Shown: piece after piece, positions 1 to 7,311 of the stretch
Position numbering within the stretch: position 1 is the first letter of the stretch
Layout of the letters: the number at the start of each line of letters is the position of its first letter
Assembly: GCA_003512365.1 (NCBI GenBank)
Contig: DORI01000053.1
Coordinates: 1-12,896 of the forward strand
Length of the DNA: 12,896 bases
Origin: Crocinitomicaceae bacterium
Lineage (GTDB): Bacteria > Bacteroidota > Bacteroidia > Flavobacteriales_D > Crocinitomicaceae
Reading direction: 5' to 3'
The notes under the pieces: model-generated
Database searches by the model: none
What the model was told of the DNA's origin: nothing
The model's input: the letters and a program-made list of their open reading frames with translations, nothing else
Position numbers and translations under genes: made by a program

Positions 1-1793
1 TTATCAAGAATAAGTCCCGCAATAGGCGCTGCCCATTCTCCACCCGCCCCCGCATTTTCGACAAAAACAGCCAGGGCAATTTTTGGATTATCCTTCGGAG
101 CAAAAGCAACAAATACAGCGTGGTTTTTTTTATTTTTTCCATTTTGAACAGTGCCTGTTTTTCCACATACAGTAAACTCAAGGCGTTTCGCTTCAGCTCC
201 CGTTCCTCCAGGCTCATAAACTACGCGTCTCATTCCCTCGATCACTGCGTCGAAATGCTTTCGCTCCACGGGAACGACCTTTTTTGTGAGGTATTCCGGT
301 TTTGGCCCCTTATTACCGATGGATTTTACAAAATGTGGAGTGATAAACCATCCTCGGTTAGCAATCATGGCGGCAATATTGGCCATTTGTAACGGCGTCA
401 GTTTTATCTCTCCTTGCCCGATAGCGATGGAGCAAATCGTGGAAAACGACCAATTTCCTTTACCAAGGTAACGATTGTAGTATTGGGCATTTGGAATGAG
501 CCCTCCTCGTTGGGCAGAAAAATCAATGTCTACTGGTAGTTTTTTGCCCAATCCAAAGGCTAACATATATTGATACCATTTTTCCAAACCCAAAACAGCA
601 TCTTTTTCCTTGTTTTTGGAAATATTTGGTTGAATTACCTTTCTAACGGCGGCATAAAAATATGGATTACAAGAATATTGAATGGCCTTAGCTACGGAGG
701 TTGCTGTAGGGTGGTTGTGACACCCTACTACCTTTTTATTGCAAGAAAAAGCAGTGTTTGGGTTAATTTTTCCTTCTTGCAAACAGATCAATGATTGAAG
801 TAATTTAAAAATGGATCCTGGAGGATATTCAGCTTGAAGTGGTCGGGCAAACAAAGGAAGACCGGGGTCACCAACTAACGAGGGATAGTTTTTGCGAATG
901 TTCTTTCTTCCGGACAAAAGATTAGGGTCGTAACTCGGCGAGGATACCATGGCTAATATTTCTCCGCTGCTAGGTTCTATGGCCACAATACACCCTTTTT
1001 TATTTTTCATCAGCTCCTCTCCATATGTTTGAATCAACATATCTAAACCTAAAGTAAGTGGAGCAGCTTGGACAGCAGTTGTATCGTATTTCCCTCCAGC
1101 ATAACTCTCAATTGCATTGTTCAAGGCAGAGGTTACTACATATTTTACTCCTTTATAACCTCTCAGGTCATTTTCATAATATTTTTCCAAACCAGCTCTA
1201 CCAATATTACTACCTGGTCTATAGAACTCATCTTTCTCAATTTCATCTCCGTTTACTTCGGCAAGATATCCCAAGATATTCGCGCCCCCCCTAAATGGAT
1301 AACTTCTCATGCTTGTTACTTCCTCATAAAAACCAGGAAATTTTTCTAAATGAGGTGCAATTTTGGATATTTCCTCAAGCGTAAGCTCTTTGATAAATGG
1401 GTACGCTCTAACTTTTTGATAATTTGAAGTGCGTTTACCAGAATGTTTATTGTAGTATGTTCCTTCTCCTTCTCGAATTTCTTTAAAGCGACTGCGGACT
1501 TCTTCAACTGTCCAGCCAATTAACTTAGCAAAAGCAACGGTATCCAAATCTTTAATCTTATCCTCCACCATCATAAGATCAAAGTAGGTTTTATTAGATA
1601 CGATTTTTTGACCATTTCTATCAAAAACAACTCCTCGAGCAGGAATAATTTCTTTGCGTTTCTCCGCGATCTCTTGTGCGCGAAGTTTCCATGTGTCATC
1701 GATAACTTGCATGTAGAATAAACGAAAACTGTAAATCACGCCCACGAGAAGCATGAACGTGATAATGACATATCTTCGGCCTTCAAAATTCAT
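1..1793 (-). CDS. mrdA: Penicillin-binding protein 2 (elongasome transpeptidase), C-terminus cut by window edge
   Basis: Class B penicillin-binding protein that crosslinks peptidoglycan during side-wall elongation, working with MreC/MreD and RodA. The reading frame is open from the ATG at 1793-1791 to the window edge, giving 597 codons. A short cytoplasmic tail is followed by one membrane segment at about residues 8-28. The catalytic triad of motifs is intact: SIFK with nucleophile Ser327 (codon 815-813), SCN at 374-376, and KTGT at 545-548. The N-terminal pedestal region contains the usual R-G-x-(I/V)-x-D-R-N-G stretch around residue 50. The start overlaps the mreD stop as ATGA, so translation is probably coupled. 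Only the last few dozen residues should be missing. rodA would be expected next, outside the window. Nothing suggests resistance or degeneration. Confidence 0.95.
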   Translation of the reverse strand, partial: MNFEGRRYVIITFMLLVGVIYSFRLFYMQVIDDTWKLRAQEIAEKRKEIIPARGVVFDRNGQKIVSNKTYFDLMMVEDKIKDLDTVAFAKLIGWTVEEVRSRFKEIREGEGTYYNKHSGKRTSNYQKVRAYPFIKELTLEEISKIAPHLEKFPGFYEEVTSMRSYPFRGGANILGYLAEVNGDEIEKDEFYRPGSNIGRAGLEKYYENDLRGYKGVKYVVTSALNNAIESYAGGKYDTTAVQAAPLTLGLDMLIQTYGEELMKNKKGCIVAIEPSSGEILAMVSSPSYDPNLLSGRKNIRKNYPSLVGDPGLPLFARPLQAEYPPGSIFKLLQSLICLQEGKINPNTAFSCNKKVVGCHNHPTATSVAKAIQYSCNPYFYAAVRKVIQPNISKNKEKDAVLGLEKWYQYMLAFGLGKKLPVDIDFSAQRGGLIPNAQYYNRYLGKGNWSFSTICSIAIGQGEIKLTPLQMANIAAMIANRGWFITPHFVKSIGNKGPKPEYLTKKVVPVERKHFDAVIEGMRRVVYEPGGTGAEAKRLEFTVCGKTGTVQNGKNKKNHAVFVAFAPKDNPKIALAVFVENAGAGGEWAAPIAGLILD

Positions 1794-2305
1794 TTAGAAC
1801 GCGATTTTCTGGAGATTAAGGTGAGAATTAATAAGCTAACGGAAAAAGAAAAAACAATACTCAATACGGTATTTTGAAGTATCCAAAACAATTCGTTTAT
1901 TCTGAAAATTTCAATTAGAAAGAACCAAAAATGATGAATAAAAAGTAGCGATCCATAGACCAGTGTATACCACCTTGTTCCCATGTCGAAAAGAGAAGGC
2001 TCTTTTAATGGATCATATCCTTCGCGCTGTGCAAAGAATTTGAAAATAATAGGTCTAAAATAAGCCATCATCAATAGGGAAGAAGCGTGTAGACCAAATG
2101 TATCAGAAAACGCATCAATGGAAATCCCTAAGCCAAATCCAAGTAATAGTAGAGGAAAAATACCAATATCAAATGGCAATAACATGACGAAAAGTGGATA
2201 GATCATAAGATGAATACCAAACCCAAATTCGAGTTGGTTAAAGACCAACACTTGCATGATCCAAAACAAGAAAAAGCGAAGTGATATTTTTAAAGCATTG
2301 TTCAT
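1790..2305 (-). CDS. mreD: Rod shape-determining protein MreD
   Basis: Small integral membrane protein of the elongation complex, thought to bridge MreC, PBP2 and RodA. The product is 171 aa and almost wholly hydrophobic. About five membrane segments can be seen (roughly residues 8-24, 33-50, 50-70, 115-135 and 143-165), with a polar loop near residues 93-112 and a basic C-terminal tail (SRKSRSK). The length fits the family. Sequence conservation in MreD is low, so the assignment rests on topology plus position between mreC and mrdA. The start codon shares one base with the mreC stop (TAATG) and the stop overlaps the mrdA start (ATGA), so all three genes should be translated from one message. 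Confidence 0.9.
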   Translation of the reverse strand: MNNALKISLRFFLFWIMQVLVFNQLEFGFGIHLMIYPLFVMLLPFDIGIFPLLLLGFGLGISIDAFSDTFGLHASSLLMMAYFRPIIFKFFAQREGYDPLKEPSLFDMGTRWYTLVYGSLLFIHHFWFFLIEIFRINELFWILQNTVLSIVFSFSVSLLILTLISRKSRSK

Positions 2306-3147
2306 TAGCGTTCTTCTTTGTCCTCTGGGATTCCTTTTTCAATTTGTTGTTGTTCCTCAAGCATTAGGTTTTTTATTACATAAATCCGCTGCAAGGTTCG
2401 ATATTCTTCAGAGTAAGTTATTACTACATCCCATAGTGCTTCCCCTTCAATGGCGTAGACAGCATCAACTGTTCCAACCATCAACCCCTTCGGAAAAATT
2501 CCTGATCCGCCCCGCGTAAGCACCTTAGATCCTCTTGGAATTTTTAAATCATTTGAAATACCTGCAATATTTCCACGTGTAGGATGTCTGCCGTCCCATT
2601 TTAGAAGTCCGAATAATCCAATAGGCTCAATGGTTACGTCAATATTAATATCTTTTGTCAATACTGATTTAACTATGCTGTAATGCTCACTTGTTGAATG
2701 AATGACCCCTACTACTCCGTTAGGTGAATACACCCCCATTAATCGTTTCACGCCGTGTTTCTCTCCGATATTTATGGTGAAGTAATTATTCCGTTTGGTT
2801 ACTGTTGAGTTGACAACCTCTCCCGGAATGTATTCATATTGTTGCCGGTAAATAGAATCGTTAATTTTTATGATACCATTATTCAATCTGAATAAACTTT
2901 TAGGGAGTTTTGCCTGAAGCGCAATGTTTTCATCTTGTAGTTTTGAGTTTTCATCTGACAAGTTGAAATGTTTTGTTAAATCATGTTCCCAAGAATAAAG
3001 TTGACCTGAAATTGCATTTGCACTTGTTAAAAACTGTAATCTAGGAAAAGAAAGGTAAGTAATGTACATTGACAAAGCAAGAATTTGCAAAAAAGCAAAA
3101 AATAAAAATACCCTAAACCTTTCGAAAAAGGCTATCAATTTGCGCAT
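2305..3147 (-). CDS. mreC: Rod shape-determining protein MreC
   Basis: Periplasmic scaffold of the elongasome, anchored by one N-terminal membrane helix (about residues 11-32). A short coiled coil follows (around residues 65-80, DENSKLQDENIALQAKL), then the two beta-barrel MreC domain. Conserved-looking stretches are NNYFTINIGEKHGV, GVVGVIHSTSEHYSIVKSVL and the GLMVGTV region. The C-terminus is charged and Glu-rich. I chose the ATG at 3147 (280 aa). A TTG two codons upstream would add only two residues and lies inside a likely promoter box. First gene of mreC-mreD-mrdA. The usual upstream partner mreB is not here; sufD lies 106 bp upstream of the start instead. Confidence 0.93.
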   Translation of the reverse strand: MRKLIAFFERFRVFLFFAFLQILALSMYITYLSFPRLQFLTSANAISGQLYSWEHDLTKHFNLSDENSKLQDENIALQAKLPKSLFRLNNGIIKINDSIYRQQYEYIPGEVVNSTVTKRNNYFTINIGEKHGVKRLMGVYSPNGVVGVIHSTSEHYSIVKSVLTKDINIDVTIEPIGLFGLLKWDGRHPTRGNIAGISNDLKIPRGSKVLTRGGSGIFPKGLMVGTVDAVYAIEGEALWDVVITYSEEYRTLQRIYVIKNLMLEEQQQIEKGIPEDKEER

Positions 3148-3150
3148 GAA

Positions 3151-3158
3151 CAAAGATA
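3151..3158 (-). promoter_or_regulatory. Candidate -7 box for mreC-mreD-mrdA
   Basis: On the minus strand the bases read TATCTTTG, an exact match to the Bacteroidota -7 consensus TAnnTTTG. It ends three bases before the mreC ATG, so the transcript would begin at or next to the start codon (leaderless). No TTG or TTTG was found at the normal -33 distance, which lowers confidence. Read-through from the suf operon could also supply transcription. Confidence 0.4.
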
Positions 3159-3253
3159 TAAAAGGCTATTTGTCCGACGATTAATTGCCCTAAAATGATA
3201 TCAACAAAAACAATAAGATTTCAACGCTTTTTTATCGGCGAAAGAGAGAAAAA

Positions 3254-4483
3254 TTAATATTCCCAACCAAAGCGCTCGTTTAATTTTCCGTAAACAAAGT
3301 CAAGTATCTCCGTGTTTTCGATTTTTTCGAGGACTTGCCCGACAAACGCGCTCACCAATAAATTTCGTGCTGCTTTATCTGAAAGACCACGCGATCTTAA
3401 ATAAAAAACAGCCTCTTCGTCTAATTGACCAGTAGTCGATCCATGTGAACATTTCACATCATCTGCATAAATTTCTAACTCAGGCTTTGCATTCACAGAA
3501 GCATCTTGGCTCATTATTATGTTTGCATTGGATTGAAAAGCGTTGATTTTTTGAGCATCTTTTCGCACAAAAACCTTTCCATTGAAAACACCAGTCGCTT
3601 TATCAAATAACACTCCCTTGTAAAGTTCATTCGATAAACAATGTGCTACCTTGTGATCAATTGTGGTGTGGTTGTCGACAAATTGCTGCTGATTGGCAAC
3701 ATAAACGCCATTTAAATTAGTTTCAGCATAAACACCCTCTACGGCAACCTCAACTTCATTTCGCACAAACAGCCCATCTAAAGTCACTGTGTTGAGCGTA
3801 AAATTCGAGTCGCGGTGTTGAATTACTTTTTCTTTTGACAAATGAATATCCTGACCGCTCTCTATCTGAATTTTTGTTACAGAAAGATGTGCACCTTGTT
3901 CTACATGGAATTCAGTTACACAGTTTGAGAAGTTTTTACTTTCTTTTTCAGAACAAAATATCATCGTGATATTCGCCTCGGTATTGGATTTCAAACGAAT
4001 AAAATGGCGTAAGTTATTTATTTTATTTCCATTTGATAGATGCAAAATTTCTATCGGTCGGTCAAGTGTTTTCGAAATCTCAATAAAAACACCATCTTCT
4101 GCATAGCATAGGTTAAGTGCGTCAAAAACTTCATGAGAAGCATGTATTTCAGAAAGTTGTGTGGAAGAAAGTTCCGTTAACGTGTTAAGACCTTCAAATG
4201 CTTCTTTTGAACGTAATTTTCCATTTTCAAATACAATTTTATAGGCTTTTTCGTGAACGGCTAATAGTGTACTTTTTTCATTGAACCCACTAAATGTCGT
4301 ATTCGATAACTTTGTTAAACGCGTATATTTCCATGATTCTTGCTTAGTGGTTGGCAGATCGGAGTTCTCTAAAAAATCACCCAACTCAACTAAAAGATTT
4401 TTATTAAAAGCTATTGAAGTTTTAGATAAACTTTCGCGCAACTTATCGAGTTTGTTTTCGTGAATGGTATTTACCTCTTGCAT
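3254..4483 (-). CDS. sufD: Fe-S cluster assembly scaffold component SufD
   Basis: SufD partners with SufB and two SufC ATPase subunits in the SufBC2D scaffold, where iron-sulfur clusters are built and from which they pass to carriers. The product is 409 aa, typical length. It has a helical N-terminal part (including QESWKYTRL at residues 48-56), a long beta-helix core, and the conserved C-terminal block CSHGSTTGQLDEEAVFYLRSRG starting at residue 345. His347 in that block matches the position of the essential His360 of E. coli SufD. It starts 10 bp after the sufC stop. No clear intrinsic terminator follows it, and mreC begins 106 bp further on. sufS and sufE, which often follow sufD, are absent here. 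Confidence 0.95.
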   Translation of the reverse strand: MQEVNTIHENKLDKLRESLSKTSIAFNKNLLVELGDFLENSDLPTTKQESWKYTRLTKLSNTTFSGFNEKSTLLAVHEKAYKIVFENGKLRSKEAFEGLNTLTELSSTQLSEIHASHEVFDALNLCYAEDGVFIEISKTLDRPIEILHLSNGNKINNLRHFIRLKSNTEANITMIFCSEKESKNFSNCVTEFHVEQGAHLSVTKIQIESGQDIHLSKEKVIQHRDSNFTLNTVTLDGLFVRNEVEVAVEGVYAETNLNGVYVANQQQFVDNHTTIDHKVAHCLSNELYKGVLFDKATGVFNGKVFVRKDAQKINAFQSNANIIMSQDASVNAKPELEIYADDVKCSHGSTTGQLDEEAVFYLRSRGLSDKAARNLLVSAFVGQVLEKIENTEILDFVYGKLNERFGWEY

Positions 4484-4493
4484 AAGAAAGACG

Positions 4494-5246
4494 TTAACTG
4501 AGAATTGATTCTTTTATCCAATCATAGCCCTTTTCTTCGAGCGTTAAGGCCAATTCTTTTGGTCCAGTTTTCACGATTTTACCGTCGTATAATACGTGGA
4601 CAAAATCCGGAACAATATAATCAAGCAGTCTTTGGTAGTGGGTGATAACGATGCTAGCGTTGTGTGGAGTTTTGAGTTTGTTTACGCCGTTAGCTACAAT
4701 TCGCAGTGCGTCAATATCGAGTCCCGAATCTGTTTCATCGAGAATTGCCAATTTTGGATCAAGCATGGCCATCTGAAAAATCTCATTACGTTTTTTCTCT
4801 CCTCCTGAAAAACCTTCATTAACGGAGCGATTCGCCAATTTGCTATCAAGCTCAACTAGTGCGGATTTATCTCGAACCATTTGCATGAAGTCTTTCGCAG
4901 AAATCGGTTCCTGCCCTTTGTATTCGCGAATTTCATTAAGAGCAGTTCTGAGGAAATTAATATTTGAAACACCTGGAATTTCAACGGGATATTGAAAAGC
5001 TAAAAACAAGCCTTCTCTTGCTCTTTCTTCTGTGGATAATTCAAGTAAATCTATACCATCAAAAGTTATAGAACCGGCAGTGATTTCATATTCCTCACGT
5101 CCAGCCAAAATGCTCGCGAGCGTACTTTTTCCGGCTCCATTTGGTCCCATAATAGCATGAACTTCTCCGGCATTAACCTCAAGATCCAATCCCTTTAGAA
5201 TCTCCTTTCCTTCGATGTTTGCGTGTAAGTTTTTAATTTTTATCAT
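4494..5246 (-). CDS. sufC: Fe-S cluster assembly ATPase SufC
   Basis: ABC-type ATPase that drives conformational change of the SufBC2D scaffold. Counting from the ATG at 5246 it is 250 aa, the normal family length. Walker A GPNGAGKST is at residues 34-42, the signature SGGEKKR at 147-153, Walker B with catalytic Glu in LAILDETDSGLD at 166-177, and the H-loop in VITHYQRLLDYI. A second in-frame ATG lies at 5276 and would add ten Lys/Asn-rich residues. I prefer 5246 because homologues begin at the MIKIKNLHA-like stretch and because 5276 directly abuts the palindromic repeat. No good Shine-Dalgarno site is visible for either start. The gene is separated from sufB by that repeat but remains in the same direction. 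Confidence 0.95.
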   Translation of the reverse strand: MIKIKNLHANIEGKEILKGLDLEVNAGEVHAIMGPNGAGKSTLASILAGREEYEITAGSITFDGIDLLELSTEERAREGLFLAFQYPVEIPGVSNINFLRTALNEIREYKGQEPISAKDFMQMVRDKSALVELDSKLANRSVNEGFSGGEKKRNEIFQMAMLDPKLAILDETDSGLDIDALRIVANGVNKLKTPHNASIVITHYQRLLDYIVPDFVHVLYDGKIVKTGPKELALTLEEKGYDWIKESILS

Positions 5247-5278
5247 TTTCAACTTATTAATATTTTTGAGTTTCATTT

Positions 5279-5400
5279 CCCCCTTTGAAGGGGGCTAGGG
5301 GGATGATATTTGTTTACTACAAATTTATTTCTGTCACCCCTCTATGACGGAGTCTGATACTCGTCAGAGTTGTCAGACTTAATCTCCCCTCAAGGGGAGA
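5279..5400. repeat. Palindromic intergenic repeat element between sufB and sufC
   Basis: A run of strong hairpins fills most of the 188 bp sufB-sufC gap. They are CCCCCTT/AAGGGGG at 5279-5294 with a very short loop; GTCA/TGAC at 5333-5348; AGTCTGA/TCAGACT at 5351-5357 and 5373-5379, enclosing ACTC/GAGT; and TCTCCCC/GGGGAGA at 5383-5400 with a four-base loop. GC-rich ends around an AT-rich centre, and a second GGGGG tract at 5299-5302 beyond the first hairpin, are the style of short dispersed repeats seen in many Bacteroidota intergenic regions (general knowledge, not checked here). No T-run follows the hairpins on the minus strand, so they are not classic terminators. They may stabilise or process the suf message. 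Confidence 0.75.
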
Positions 5401-5434
5401 AATTAACTCTCAACTTTTATCTTTTAACTGTTTT

Positions 5435-6883
5435 CTACCCGACACTTCCCTCCAAACTAATTGCCAACAATTTCTGCGCTTCGACAGCAAATTCCATGGG
5501 TAATTGATTCAACACCTCTTTACAATATCCATTTACAATCAAACTAATTGCTTTTTCTTCACTAATTCCCCGTTGCATGCAATAGAACAGCTGATCCTCG
5601 CCAATCTTCGAAGTTGTCGCCTCGTGCTCAATTTTTGCCGTCGGATTTTTACATTCGATGTATGGAAACGTATGCGCCCCACATTCATCCGTCATTAACA
5701 AGGAATCACATTGAGAGAAATTTCTCGCTTGTTGTGCATTTTTGTGTATTTGTACTAAACCTCGGTAAGAATTTTGTGATTTTCCTGCTGAAATTCCTTT
5801 CGAAATAATAGTGCTTTTTGTGTTTTTACCAAGGTGAACCATTTTCGTTCCGGTATCTGCTTGCTGGTAATTATTAGTTACAGCAACCGAATAAAACTCT
5901 CCCACAGAATGATCTCCTTTTAAAATACACGAAGGATATTTCCACGTAACCGCGGAACCTGTTTCAACTTGCGTCCAAGAAATTTTTGCGTTTCGTTCGC
6001 ATATTCCACGTTTCGTAACAAAATTGAATACACCACCTTTCCCTTCTTTATCACCCGGATACCAATTTTGAACGGTCGAATATTTGATTTCTGCGCTTTC
6101 AAGGGCAATTAACTCAACAACTGCTGCATGCAATTGGTTCTCGTCTCGTTGTGGCGCTGTACACCCTTCGAGATAGGAAACATAAGAGCCTTCGTCGGCT
6201 ACCACCAAGGTGCGTTCAAATTGTCCTGTTCCACCAGCATTAATTCTGAAATAGGTAGATAACTCCATCGGGCATCGCACTCCTTTTGGAATATAGCAAA
6301 AGGATCCATCTGTAAAAACGGCAGAGTTTAATGCGGCATAGAAATTATCAGTGGTTGGAACAACGGTTCCCATATATTTTTTAACCAAATCCGGGTGTTC
6401 TTGAACAGCATCTGAAAATGAACAAAAAATGATACCTAGTTCTTTGAGTTTTTCTTTAAACGAGGTTGCAACAGAAACTGAATCCATAACGAAGTCAACG
6501 GCTACACCGGTCAAGCGTTGCTGCTCTTCCAATGAAATTCCTAACTTGGTCATGGTTTCCTTCATTTCTGGATCTACATCCTCCCACGATTCGTATTTTT
6601 TGGTTTGTTTTGGAGCTGCGTAATAGGTGATTTCTTGAAATTTTGGTTTTTCGTACCGAACATGTGCCCATTCCGGCTCCACCATTTTTTTCCAAGTTTC
6701 GAAGGCGTTTAGTCGGTAATCTAACAACCAACTTGGTTCATTTTTTTTGGAAGAAATCAAGCGAATAATGTCCTCGTCTAGGCCACTTGGAACTTTTTCC
6801 GTTTCAATATCGGTGACGAACCCGAATTTATATTCTTGATTTTCTAAATCCTTTGCAAGCTCGTTTTCAGTGTAATTTGCCAT
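5435..6883 (-). CDS. sufB: Fe-S cluster assembly scaffold SufB
   Basis: Core scaffold subunit of the SufBC2D complex, which receives sulfur and iron and holds the nascent cluster. The product is 482 aa, full length. The sequence is highly conserved, including the blocks FCYIPKGVRCPMELSTYFRIN (residues 195-215) and YLEGCTAPQRDENQLHAA (237-254). Cys392 within FSQCDSLL corresponds to E. coli SufB Cys405, and Glu421 within EHEATTSKIGEDQLFY corresponds to Glu434, so both cluster-assembly residues are kept. The ATG at 6883 lies three bases beyond the sufA stop, consistent with coupled translation. Downstream, the palindromic repeat begins 34 bp after the stop and separates it from sufC. Confidence 0.97.
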   Translation of the reverse strand: MANYTENELAKDLENQEYKFGFVTDIETEKVPSGLDEDIIRLISSKKNEPSWLLDYRLNAFETWKKMVEPEWAHVRYEKPKFQEITYYAAPKQTKKYESWEDVDPEMKETMTKLGISLEEQQRLTGVAVDFVMDSVSVATSFKEKLKELGIIFCSFSDAVQEHPDLVKKYMGTVVPTTDNFYAALNSAVFTDGSFCYIPKGVRCPMELSTYFRINAGGTGQFERTLVVADEGSYVSYLEGCTAPQRDENQLHAAVVELIALESAEIKYSTVQNWYPGDKEGKGGVFNFVTKRGICERNAKISWTQVETGSAVTWKYPSCILKGDHSVGEFYSVAVTNNYQQADTGTKMVHLGKNTKSTIISKGISAGKSQNSYRGLVQIHKNAQQARNFSQCDSLLMTDECGAHTFPYIECKNPTAKIEHEATTSKIGEDQLFYCMQRGISEEKAISLIVNGYCKEVLNQLPMEFAVEAQKLLAISLEGSVG

Positions 6884-6886
6884 GAT

Positions 6887-7210
6887 CTATAACGAAAAAG
6901 ATTCACCACAACCACACGTTCTTCCAGCGTTAGGATTATTAAACACAAAACCTTTTCCGTTTAATCCACCTGAAAAATCTAATATGGTGCCAATCAAGTA
7001 CAAGTAACTCTTTCTATCTACTACTACTTTCACTCCGTTGTCTTCAAAAGACTTATCGCCTTCTTTCTCTTCGTTGTCGAAGGAAAGTTGATACATTAAT
7101 CCAGAGCAACCGCCACCATCAACGCCAACGCGAATAAAATATCCTTCTTTTCCCTCGTCTTCCATCAAGCGCAACGCCTGTTTTTTAGCCGTATCTGTTA
7201 CCGTAATCAT
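6887..7210 (-). CDS. sufA: A-type Fe-S cluster carrier (SufA/IscA family)
   Basis: HesB/IscA-fold protein that takes assembled clusters from the scaffold and passes them to apo-proteins. The product is 107 aa, the usual size. The three cluster-binding cysteines are present: Cys35 in GGGCSG, and Cys99 and Cys101 in the C-terminal RTCGCGESF motif. It is the first gene of the suf operon, with its stop three bases before sufB. A promoter with a dyad lies 45-75 bp upstream of its start. Sequence alone does not separate SufA from ErpA or IscA; the symbol follows the operon context. Confidence 0.93.
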   Translation of the reverse strand: MITVTDTAKKQALRLMEDEGKEGYFIRVGVDGGGCSGLMYQLSFDNEEKEGDKSFEDNGVKVVVDRKSYLYLIGTILDFSGGLNGKGFVFNNPNAGRTCGCGESFSL

Positions 7211-7254
7211 CTGTTTTTATTTAGATTAATTATAAATAACCAATTAATTCTCTG

Positions 7255-7285
7255 CAAAAATACCACTTTTATGGTATTGATACAA
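7255..7285 (-). promoter_or_regulatory. Promoter of the suf operon
   Basis: On the minus strand there is a -33 TTG (plus-strand CAA at 7283-7285), a 20-base spacer and a -7 box TATTTTTG (plus-strand 7255-7262). This matches the Bacteroidota housekeeping promoter TTG-N17-23-TAnnTTTG. Predicted transcription would start near 7250, giving a leader of about 40 bases before the sufA ATG at 7210. It is the best promoter match in the window. Confidence 0.75.
7259..7278. promoter_or_regulatory. Operator-like dyad inside the suf promoter
   Basis: A perfect inverted repeat, AATACCA-N6-TGGTATT, fills most of the spacer of the suf promoter and covers the TA of its -7 box. Placement between -33 and -7 would let a dimeric repressor exclude RNA polymerase. 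Iron- or cluster-sensing repressors of Rrf2/IscR, SufR or Fur type control suf genes in other bacteria. This dyad does not obviously match the site of any of them, so the regulator is unknown. Confidence 0.5.
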
Positions 7286-7311
7286 GTAAAACAACGATTT
7301 GAGCTTAGTGT

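Noticed and set aside
120..1349. Several plus-strand open frames of 60-93 codons opposite mrdA
   Set aside because: They lie antisense to an intact PBP2 frame with all catalytic motifs and have no protein-like features of their own.
3148..3153. TTG start for mreC two codons upstream of the ATG
   Set aside because: It overlaps an exact -7 promoter box and adds only Met-Phe; the ATG at 3147 starts the usual MRK-hydrophobic segment.
5247..5276. Upstream ATG of sufC at 5276 adding ten residues
   Set aside because: The added residues are Lys/Asn-rich, abut the palindromic repeat and lie before the normal family start at 5246.
5383..5400. TCTCCCC-TCAA-GGGGAGA as an intrinsic terminator of sufB
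   Set aside because: No T-run follows on the minus strand, and it belongs to a larger multi-hairpin repeat; sufC and sufD show no separate strong promoter.
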